Origin: Bacteroidota bacterium
GTDB lineage: Bacteria > Bacteroidota > Bacteroidia > B-17B0 > Aurantibacillaceae
Length of the DNA stretch: 37,134 nt
Reading direction: 5' to 3'
Assembly: GCA_013816615.1 (NCBI GenBank)
Contig: JACDED010000030.1
Location: 1 to 37,134 of the forward strand
How positions within the stretch are numbered: position 1 is the first letter of the stretch; every line of letters begins with the position of its first letter. The notes under the pieces were generated by a model that did not search any database, was not told the origin of the DNA, and saw only the letters and a list, made by a program, of their open reading frames with translations. Made by a program: the position numbers and the translations under genes. Below, one piece after another: positions 31,195-37,134 of the stretch.

Positions 31195-32244
31195 ATGTTG
31201 GCAAACCGCAGAAATAAGACCTCTTTTCAAATAACCATTCATGCCCTTATCTGGTTACTCTTATTACTATTTCCTTATTTTCTTTCAAGTAATGATATTT
31301 TGGATCTTATAAGAACATTAAAGTTTACCTGGATACCCATGTTTTTTTATGCGGTGATCTTTTATTTAAATTACTTTGTACTTATTGATAAAGCATTATT
31401 CAAGCAAAAAATATTTTTTTTCATCGCCGTTAACCTGATTTTTATCCTCGTATTTACCTGGATACATGTAGAAGTAAAAGACTTTTTAAATTCAATTTAC
31501 GAGGTTAAAAGTGTAGATGGTTTGAAGCGTAATCCGCAACCAACGCGGTTATTTGTATATAAGGATATTATTGCGATGATGATTCCAATAATTATTTCTT
31601 TTGCTGTTAAAACAACCGAAAAATGGTCGAAGGCAGAAAAAGAGAAAAAAGAAAACGAAAAAGAAATTTTAAAATCGGAATTACAGCATTTAAAATACCA
31701 GCTTCAACCCCATTTCTTTTTTAATTCGCTAAACACTATTTACGCTTTAATAGAGCGCTCACCTACATTAGCGCAACAAACAGTGCATGATCTTTCAAAG
31801 CTTATGCGTTATTTGTTGTATGATACCGAAGTTGGAAAAGCAAAACTGAGCGATGAAATAGAGTTTATGAAGCAATATATCAATTTAATGAAATTAAGAA
31901 CTTCTGATAAAACTATTGTAAAAGCCAATTTTCCGGTAGTGTCTGATCAATATTTTATTACACCTCTTTTATTTATCTCTCTTATCGAAAATGCTTTTAA
32001 ACATGGCATTTCTTCAACACAAAATTCTGAAATAATGTTTAACCTTGTTGTGGAAGGAAAAAAAGTAAGTTTTTTTGCAGAAAATAAAAATTTTCCAAAA
32101 AACGACAATGATAAAAGTGGTTCAGGAATTGGTATGAATAATTTAAAAAAACAATTAGATATTTCTTATCCCAACAAACACACATTTAAAACAAATGTAG
32201 AGGATGGTTTGTTTAAAGTTATACTTGAGGTTTACATTGATTAA
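31195..32244 (+). CDS. LytS-type sensor histidine kinase
   Basis: A 349-residue membrane kinase of the His_kinase (PF06580) family. Four hydrophobic helices (about residues 12-145) form the sensor without a recognisable extracytoplasmic domain. A short coiled coil (EKEKKENEKEIL) leads to the phosphoacceptor His173 in LQPHFFFNSLNTIYALIE. The ATP-binding part has the N-box SLIENAFKHG and G-box SGSGIGMNNLKKQL. It is followed 20 nt later by its LytTR partner. The ligand is unknown. In Bacteroidota such pairs often sit next to outer-membrane transporters, as here. Confidence 0.93.
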   Translation: MLANRRNKTSFQITIHALIWLLLLLFPYFLSSNDILDLIRTLKFTWIPMFFYAVIFYLNYFVLIDKALFKQKIFFFIAVNLIFILVFTWIHVEVKDFLNSIYEVKSVDGLKRNPQPTRLFVYKDIIAMMIPIIISFAVKTTEKWSKAEKEKKENEKEILKSELQHLKYQLQPHFFFNSLNTIYALIERSPTLAQQTVHDLSKLMRYLLYDTEVGKAKLSDEIEFMKQYINLMKLRTSDKTIVKANFPVVSDQYFITPLLFISLIENAFKHGISSTQNSEIMFNLVVEGKKVSFFAENKNFPKNDNDKSGSGIGMNNLKKQLDISYPNKHTFKTNVEDGLFKVILEVYID

Positions 32245-32264
32245 TTGTAAATTAGAAAAAAACA

Positions 32265-32984
32265 ATGCGAAAAATAAATTGCATAATCATTGATGATGAA
32301 CCTTTAGCACTCGACCTTGTTGAAGGTTATGTGAATAAAACCCCGTTTCTTGAGCTTAAGGGTAAGTGTTTAAGCGCCTTAGAAGCATTGCAGATAATGA
32401 ATACCGAAAAAATAGACCTTGTATTTTCAGATATACAAATGCCCGATCTTAATGGCATAGATTTTAGCAAAACGCTTTCGGCAGATACAAAAGTTATTTT
32501 CACAACTGCATTTAAAGAATATGCTTTTGATGGCTTTAAAGTAGACGCAGTTGATTATCTTTTAAAGCCCTTTAATTACCAGGAGTTTTTAAAAGCTGCT
32601 AATAAGGCCCAGGAACGCATTAACAAACCCGAAGAAAAAAGATCAGGTATTGCAGCTGACGATTTTATTTTTGTTAAATCAGAATACAAACAGGTAAAGA
32701 TCAATTTAAATGAAGTGTATTATTTTGAAGGATTAAAGGATTATATCAAGATCTGGATAAGTTCGCAGCCAAAACCCATATTAACGTTGATGAGCTTAAA
32801 AACACTTGAGCAGGAGTTGCCGGAAGAAAAATTTATGCGCGTTCACCGTTCTTTTATCATTGCTTTAGGTAAAATAGAATCGGTTGAAAGAAGCCAGGTT
32901 GTTATAAATAAAGAAAGAATAACCATTGCAGAACAATACAAAAACAAGTTTCAGGAATTTGTAGAAAATAAATCTTTCAACTGA
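32265..32984 (+). CDS. LytTR-family response regulator
   Basis: A 239-residue two-domain regulator. The receiver domain (1-120) has the acidic pair in IIDDEPLAL, phosphoacceptor Asp56 in VFSDIQMPDLNG, and the Thr/Lys switch residues (FTTAF, then LLKPF). The LytTR DNA-binding domain (about 135-235) carries FVKSEYKQVKINLNEVYYFE and FMRVHRSFIIAL. It pairs with the kinase gene directly upstream. The outer-membrane barrel gene 102 nt downstream is a plausible target, but no paired LytTR sites are certain there. Confidence 0.94.
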   Translation: MRKINCIIIDDEPLALDLVEGYVNKTPFLELKGKCLSALEALQIMNTEKIDLVFSDIQMPDLNGIDFSKTLSADTKVIFTTAFKEYAFDGFKVDAVDYLLKPFNYQEFLKAANKAQERINKPEEKRSGIAADDFIFVKSEYKQVKINLNEVYYFEGLKDYIKIWISSQPKPILTLMSLKTLEQELPEEKFMRVHRSFIIALGKIESVERSQVVINKERITIAEQYKNKFQEFVENKSFN

Positions 32985-32995
32985 CCATCTATAAG

Positions 32996-33024
32996 ATGAC
33001 CGAATTCCTATATTGATCGGTCAT
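32996..33024. terminator. Inverted repeat between the LytTR regulator and barrel gene (weak terminator or operator)
   Basis: A perfect 8-bp dyad ATGACCGA (32996-33003) / TCGGTCAT (33017-33024) with a 13-nt loop is followed by a T-rich but broken run (TTAATCTCTTTT). It may end the regulator transcript or be a binding site for the downstream gene. Confidence 0.4.
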
Positions 33025-33086
33025 TTAATCTCTTTTATTCTTATTAATCAATATACCAAGCTAATTTAGATCTCACAAATAATTAA

Positions 33087-35948
33087 ATGCTTTTCAAAAC
33101 AAAATATTATATACCTGTTGTTTTTCTGCTTCTCTTCACCACGTTTTCTTTTTCGCAAACATCCGTATCCGGGATTGTTAGCGATAAGACTGGCGAGTCG
33201 ATTCCGGGCGTAATTATAAAGGTTATTACACTTGACTCTGCATTTGTAACAGGTGGCTCAAGCGATATTGAAGGCAATTTTACTTTATCATTACCCACCG
33301 AAAAAAAATACATTTTAAGATTCACTTATCTTGGTTATGCCGATCTTTTTAAAACAATTACAACAAGCAATGAACCATTGGATCTTGGAAAACTGATCTT
33401 AAAAGAAACCGCTAAAACACTTGCAGAAGTTGAAGTAAAAACAACACAGATACGTGGTGAGCAAAAAGGAGACACCACACAATTTAATGCCGATAGTTTT
33501 AAAACCAATCCCGATGCAAACGCAGAAGACCTTATTAAAAAAATGCCCGGTATCACATCAGATAATAACGGTATTAAAGTAAATGGAGAAACAGTTTCAA
33601 AAGTATTGGTAGATGGAAAACCTTTTTTTGGTGATGATGCCAATGCGGCATTAAAAAATTTACCGGCTGATATCATTGATAAAGTAGAAGTTTTTGATAA
33701 GATGAGTGATCAATCGGCATTTACAGGTTTTAGTGATGGCAACGAACAGAAAACAATAAACCTTGTTACTAAAAAAGGAAAGAACGTTGGTACTTTCGGA
33801 AAAGTATATGGCGGTTATTGTACTGACGAAAGATATAACGGCGGTACCACTATTAACAATTTTAATAACAAGCGAAGGATCTCTTTATTATTACTTTCAA
33901 ATAATATCAATCAACAAAATTTTAGTACCGCCGATATTACCGGAGCCATGAGCAATAGTGGTAGCAGTGGCGGCCGAGGCGGCGGACGAGGTGGTAACTC
34001 TTCCGAATCGGCATTAATGACCTCGCCACAAAATGGTAATACTGCTACACAAGCCGCAGGATTAAATTATAGTGATGCATGGGGTAAAAAGGTAACCGTT
34101 TCTGGAAGTTACTTTTTTAATTATACTGATAATAAAAACCATTCAGACATTACACGAAATTATTTTACAGACAATAAGCTTGTCTACAAACAAATTAACG
34201 ATGACCGTGTAATAAATCAAAATCACCGCGCCAATTTCAGGTTTGAATATAATATTGATTCAGCTAACAAAATAATTCTATCCCCCAGCCTCAGTTTTCA
34301 AAATAATGCCACATCCAGTAATTTATATGCCAGCAATATTATTTTCGATAATCAATCGTTAAGTAATACTAATACACGTTCAACAATTAATAACGTTGGT
34401 TACGATTTTTCTAACTTTTTATTATACCAGCACAAATTCTCGAAAAGAGGAAGAAGCATTTCTTTAAGCATAAATACCCAACTCACTGAAAAAAATAATG
34501 ATGGTACTTATGTATCACATAATAATTATGGTGATACTCTTGCTTCAGGCCTTGATCAAACTTTTGTAACCTACAGCAACAGCAAAAAAGTATCGGGAAA
34601 TCTTTCTTACACCGAACCATTAAATAAAAACGCACAATTACAGATGAGCTATAATCCTTCATATACAGAAGGTTTATCCAATAAAAGCACAAATGATTAT
34701 GATTCGCTTGCTTCTGATTATTCAGATTTTAATAGCGCGCTTTCAAATAAATACAATACTATTTATCAAACACAAAAAGGCGGTTTAAGCTACAAGTATC
34801 AAAAAGAAAAACTTAATCTAAGCTTTGGTGTAGATGCCCAGCAGTCAACACTTTCAGGTCAGCAAACATTTCCTTTTGAATTTAAAGTGAACAGGGATTT
34901 TCAAAATATTTTACCCAGCGCACGAATAAATTACAAATTCAGCAAGACAAAAAATTTAAGGATCAATTACAGAACATCTACAAATATTCCTTCAATTTCC
35001 CAATTACAAAATGTAGTAGATGTATCTAATCCATTATTAGTAAAAACAGGTAACCCTTATCTTAATCAAACTTTCGAAAACAGCTTAAATATTCGTTATG
35101 GCGGTTTTAATGCAAAAACTTCGCGCAATGCTATGTTATTTGTTAATGGAAGTTATACCGATAATTATATTAGTAACGCTACTTATATTTTACAATCTGA
35201 TTCTGTTATCCAGGGCTACTTAATTAAAGCAGGAAGTCAGCTTACAAAACCGCTAAACTTAAATGGTTACTACAGCGCAAGAACATTTTTTGTTTATGGT
35301 TTTCCTGTTTCAAAGATCAAAAGTAACTTAAATGTTAATGGTGGTGTAACATACAACCACACGCCTTCACTCATATACAACCAATTAAATATTTCTGATA
35401 ATTACGCTTTAAACGGTGGTGTTTACGTTGGAAGTAACGTAAGTAAGAACCTTGATTTCTCTATCGGTTATAATGGCACCTATAATATTGTAAAGAATTC
35501 CGTTCAAAAACAATCTGATAATAATTACATAACGCAGGCAACAACTTTTAAACTGAACTGGATATTTTTAGATGGCTTTGTTATTAATACAGATGTAGTG
35601 TATACAATGTACAGTGGCTTGAGCCAAAGTTATAACCAGGAATATTTTTTATGGAATGCTTATGCGGGTTATAAATTTTTTAAAGACAGATCTTTAGAAG
35701 CAAAGCTTTCGGTATTTGATCTTTTGAACCAGAACAGGAGTATTGGAAGAACTGTTACAGGAAATTATACTGAAGATTATAATACTACTGTATTGAAACG
35801 TTATTTTATGTTTACACTTACATATACATTTAAGAAATTTAAAAGTGGCACGCAACCTAAATCTGAAGGGGAAGATAATCCGATGAAAAATATTCCGGGA
35901 ATGCCACAAAGACCTCCTGGAAATGGTCCTCCGGGCGGTGGATTCTAA
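33087..35948 (+). CDS. Outer-membrane beta-barrel protein with carboxypeptidase-regulatory-like and plug-like domains
   Basis: A 953-residue TonB-receptor-like protein of the OMP_b-brl_3 type. After a signal peptide (about 1-23) comes a carboxypeptidase-D regulatory-like beta-sandwich (25-110, VSGIVSDKTGESIPGVIIKV). A plug-like domain follows (about 125-230, DLIKKMPGITSDNNGIKVNG, LVDGKPFFGDD). The remaining 700 residues are alternating barrel strands. A Gly/Ser/Arg-rich low-complexity insert lies at about 289-305, and the C-terminus is a Pro/Gly-rich tail (PGMPQRPPGNGPPGGGF). That tail means it does not end in the usual aromatic residue of the last strand, although Phe is the final residue. 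No TonB box is certain. Substrate unknown; likely controlled by the LytS/LytTR pair upstream. Confidence 0.9.
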   Translation: MLFKTKYYIPVVFLLLFTTFSFSQTSVSGIVSDKTGESIPGVIIKVITLDSAFVTGGSSDIEGNFTLSLPTEKKYILRFTYLGYADLFKTITTSNEPLDLGKLILKETAKTLAEVEVKTTQIRGEQKGDTTQFNADSFKTNPDANAEDLIKKMPGITSDNNGIKVNGETVSKVLVDGKPFFGDDANAALKNLPADIIDKVEVFDKMSDQSAFTGFSDGNEQKTINLVTKKGKNVGTFGKVYGGYCTDERYNGGTTINNFNNKRRISLLLLSNNINQQNFSTADITGAMSNSGSSGGRGGGRGGNSSESALMTSPQNGNTATQAAGLNYSDAWGKKVTVSGSYFFNYTDNKNHSDITRNYFTDNKLVYKQINDDRVINQNHRANFRFEYNIDSANKIILSPSLSFQNNATSSNLYASNIIFDNQSLSNTNTRSTINNVGYDFSNFLLYQHKFSKRGRSISLSINTQLTEKNNDGTYVSHNNYGDTLASGLDQTFVTYSNSKKVSGNLSYTEPLNKNAQLQMSYNPSYTEGLSNKSTNDYDSLASDYSDFNSALSNKYNTIYQTQKGGLSYKYQKEKLNLSFGVDAQQSTLSGQQTFPFEFKVNRDFQNILPSARINYKFSKTKNLRINYRTSTNIPSISQLQNVVDVSNPLLVKTGNPYLNQTFENSLNIRYGGFNAKTSRNAMLFVNGSYTDNYISNATYILQSDSVIQGYLIKAGSQLTKPLNLNGYYSARTFFVYGFPVSKIKSNLNVNGGVTYNHTPSLIYNQLNISDNYALNGGVYVGSNVSKNLDFSIGYNGTYNIVKNSVQKQSDNNYITQATTFKLNWIFLDGFVINTDVVYTMYSGLSQSYNQEYFLWNAYAGYKFFKDRSLEAKLSVFDLLNQNRSIGRTVTGNYTEDYNTTVLKRYFMFTLTYTFKKFKSGTQPKSEGEDNPMKNIPGMPQRPPGNGPPGGGF

Positions 35949-35959
35949 TGTCGTTAATT

Positions 35960-36220
35960 TTATTTATGCAGTAATTTTACGATCTCATCAAGATTGAGAT
36001 CTTTTACATACTCATAAAGTATCTGATCGCTTTCCTGGATGTCAATACCGACTATTTCATTTAAGATACGGTTATAAAAGACCTCAACATAAAAACCGTC
36101 TAACAAAAAGAGGGTAATATTACATTCATAATACACTTTCTCGGACACGATCTCAGCATACTTCCAAAGAAATTCTGTTTTATCTTCAAAGGTTAGTTTT
36201 ATGAATTCTTCTTTAGTCAT
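35960..36220 (-). CDS. Small conserved protein of unknown function (86 aa)
   Basis: An acidic cytosolic protein with no signal peptide. It has a helical start (MTKEEFIKLTFEDKTEFLWK), a central beta-hairpin (NITLFLLDGFYVEVFYNRIL) and a helical end. Short proteins of this general look are scattered through Bacteroidota, but I know of no function. Its stop lies 11 nt from the stop of the barrel gene on the other strand, leaving no room for a separate terminator. Confidence 0.7.
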   Translation of the reverse strand: MTKEEFIKLTFEDKTEFLWKYAEIVSEKVYYECNITLFLLDGFYVEVFYNRILNEIVGIDIQESDQILYEYVKDLNLDEIVKLLHK

Positions 36221-36285
36221 TTAATAATTCAAAGGTACTGCATTCTATATATTTTAATTGCTATGATTTATAGTATGTGAAAAAT

Positions 36286-36320
36286 AAAAAAAACCTCTAC
36301 TAAAACCAGTAGAGGTTTTT
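36286..36320 (-). terminator. Rho-independent terminator after the S74/T9SS gene
   Basis: A perfect 12-bp stem AAAACCTCTACT / AGTAGAGGTTTT (36290-36301, 36308-36319) has an AAAACC loop. On the minus strand it is followed by a long T run (complement of the A tract at 36286-36290 and beyond), 21 nt after the stop codon at 36341. It insulates the small 86-aa gene downstream. Confidence 0.9.
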
Positions 36321-36340
36321 AATTGTTCTGCGTTTAAAAA

Positions 36341-37075
36341 TTATTTATTTTTTATCATACGTTTTGTTTCAATGATCTTACCATCAACAACTAAAGTATA
36401 AGAATAGATGCCATTACTTAAATCGTTTGCGAAAACATTTAGTTGCCCTTTACCAGCAGTTATTTTAAGATCTGATGAATTTATTAATTTACCTTCTGAA
36501 TTATAAAATAATATCTGTGCTTTTTGAACACCACCATTTAAAGTATAAGCAATAGACGTTTGTTCAGCAAAAGGATTTGGAACATTTTGCTCTAAAATAA
36601 TAGATGGAGCATCACTTAATTCAACATTACCAATAACTCTTGCACTTTCATTTGTCGAATTTCCTGCACCTTTTACAAGTGCATTTAATTCTTCTATTTG
36701 TTGTTGCTGTTCTTTAATAGCTTGTAATAAAACAGGGATCATACCCTGGTAATTAACACCAAGATATCCTTTTGAATCTTCACTTACCAATTGCGGAAAA
36801 ACCTCTTTCACTTCCTGTGCTATTAAGCCTATCTGATCTGCTGAAGTAAAATTCTTTCCTTCAAATTCATCAGTCCTAAAATGATAAGTGTAACCATTTA
36901 ATTTTTTTAGTTTATCATTTACTTTTTCAATCTTCACAATATCTTTTTTAAATCGTTTATCTGAAGTTACCCAAAGGGAACTAGCCAAATAAAGGTTTGC
37001 CGTAAAATTTGAGTCCGCTGCAAGCAATGAACAGTGGGATTTCAACACTATATTGTCTGAAACTATTGATATCAT
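36341..37075 (-). CDS. Tail-fibre chaperone (peptidase S74) plus T9SS domain protein, N-terminally short
   Basis: A 244-residue protein in two recognisable parts. Residues about 35-130 form an intramolecular-chaperone S74 domain, with SDKRFKKDIVKIEKVNDKL, IGLIAQEVKEVFPQLV and YQGMIPVLLQAIKEQQQQI, ending in a coiled coil. Residues about 160-244 form a T9SS sorting domain (VPNPFAEQTSIAYTLNGG to VVDGKIIETKRMI). Despite the T9SS tail there is no signal peptide. The 34 residues before the S74 domain are not hydrophobic enough, and an in-frame stop lies 9 nt upstream of the ATG. The usual long N-terminal surface region is missing, so this looks like a 5'-truncated remnant or a gene with an undetected frameshift. 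The S74 domain alone does not mean phage. Confidence 0.82.
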   Translation of the reverse strand: MISIVSDNIVLKSHCSLLAADSNFTANLYLASSLWVTSDKRFKKDIVKIEKVNDKLKKLNGYTYHFRTDEFEGKNFTSADQIGLIAQEVKEVFPQLVSEDSKGYLGVNYQGMIPVLLQAIKEQQQQIEELNALVKGAGNSTNESARVIGNVELSDAPSIILEQNVPNPFAEQTSIAYTLNGGVQKAQILFYNSEGKLINSSDLKITAGKGQLNVFANDLSNGIYSYTLVVDGKIIETKRMIKNK

Positions 37076-37101
37076 TGGTTTTTATTATGTGAGTTGCTTT
37101 G

Positions 37102-37109
37102 TATCTTTG
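37102..37109 (+). promoter_or_regulatory. -7 promoter box at the right edge
   Basis: TATCTTTG is a perfect TAnnTTTG, 3 nt before an ATG at 37113. No -33 TTG at standard spacing is seen; the nearest (37075-37077) is 24 nt away. Confidence 0.45.
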
Positions 37110-37112
37110 ACT

Positions 37113-37134
37113 ATGATTAAGAAAAGCAATCTCC
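37113..37134 (+). CDS. Possible start of a gene running off the window
   Basis: ATG 37113 opens the frame MIKKSNL, which continues past the window end. The support is a perfect -7 box immediately upstream and the lysine-rich start typical of exported or cytosolic proteins. Only seven residues are visible, so nothing can be said of function. It would be divergent from the S74/T9SS gene. Confidence 0.35.

Noticed and set aside
33335-33676. 113-codon minus-strand ORF in the barrel gene
   Set aside because: It is the complement of the conserved plug-like domain, with no independent support.
36341-37075. Prophage tail-fibre gene
   Set aside because: The S74 chaperone domain is combined with a T9SS tail and no phage genes are nearby. 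In Bacteroidota this combination belongs to surface proteins.
1-37134. tRNA, rRNA, CRISPR array or transposase genes
   Set aside because: No cloverleaf with a GGTTCRANNCC T-arm, no rRNA-like sequence, no regularly spaced direct repeats and no DDE or tyrosine recombinase ORF were seen by reading. A tRNAscan or Infernal run would be decisive.

Overview
The window is a chromosomal segment of a Bacteroidota bacterium. The evidence is low GC content, AT-rich start regions without Shine-Dalgarno sequences, several promoters with the phylum-specific -7 box TAnnTTTG, two proteins with type IX secretion (T9SS) C-terminal domains, an outer-membrane barrel with a carboxypeptidase-regulatory-like N-terminus, a Bacteroidota-style fused E1 dehydrogenase, and the gene order miaB / sigma-54 activator / lptE / TPR-like protein / secG. 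I cannot place it below phylum from sequence alone. I see no rRNA, tRNA, CRISPR array, prophage or transposase.

Layout. (1) 1-4424 (+): the miaB-secG cluster (tRNA thiomethylation, a sigma-54 activator, LPS-assembly lipoprotein LptE, a conserved charged protein, SecG). A 23S-intervening-sequence-type four-helix-bundle gene sits between miaB and the activator, bordered by inverted 13-mers. A terminator follows secG. (2) 4552-5820 (+): aspartate kinase. (3) 8435-6055 (-): glycosyltransferase, ECF sigma factor, rsmG. (4) 8508-12683 (+): HAD phosphatase, then tgt, an LptF/LptG permease, two small unknown membrane proteins and a DUF1905/YdeI-like protein. (5) 16491-12969 (-): fused alpha/beta 2-oxoacid dehydrogenase E1, then a frameshifted GT39-like membrane glycosyltransferase. 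(6) 16648-19421 (+): NlpC/P60 hydrolase, multi-pass membrane protein, OmpH/Skp-like chaperone, MazG-like pyrophosphohydrolase. (7) 21723-19525 (-): crcB, queuosine-precursor transporter, rhomboid protease, small secreted protein. (8) 21851-29203 (+): M17 aminopeptidase, a secreted protein of unknown function, a CWC cysteine-rich protein, a T9SS surface protein and a large secreted caspase-family protein. (9) 30884-29205 (-): M1 aminopeptidase. (10) 31195-35948 (+): LytS-type kinase, LytTR regulator and an outer-membrane barrel. (11) 36220-35960 and 37075-36341 (-): a small unknown protein and an S74/T9SS protein without a signal peptide. A + strand gene probably starts at the right edge.

Most of the content is core cell biology: RNA modification (miaB, rsmG, tgt, precursor transporter), envelope biogenesis (lptE, LptF/G, secG, OmpH, NlpC/P60) and extracytoplasmic peptidases. 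No clearly new system stands out. The most interesting signals are small-scale. They are a dispersed 13-mer bordering the four-helix-bundle gene, with a solo copy upstream of tgt; a 210-bp GC-rich palindromic element; two other palindromic repeat families, all three lying in gaps between convergent genes; promoter -7 boxes only 3-9 nt from several start codons, suggesting leaderless mRNAs; a TGT lacking its three zinc cysteines; a nested dyad upstream of the LytS/LytTR pair; and a secreted repeat-domain/caspase/EF-hand protein.
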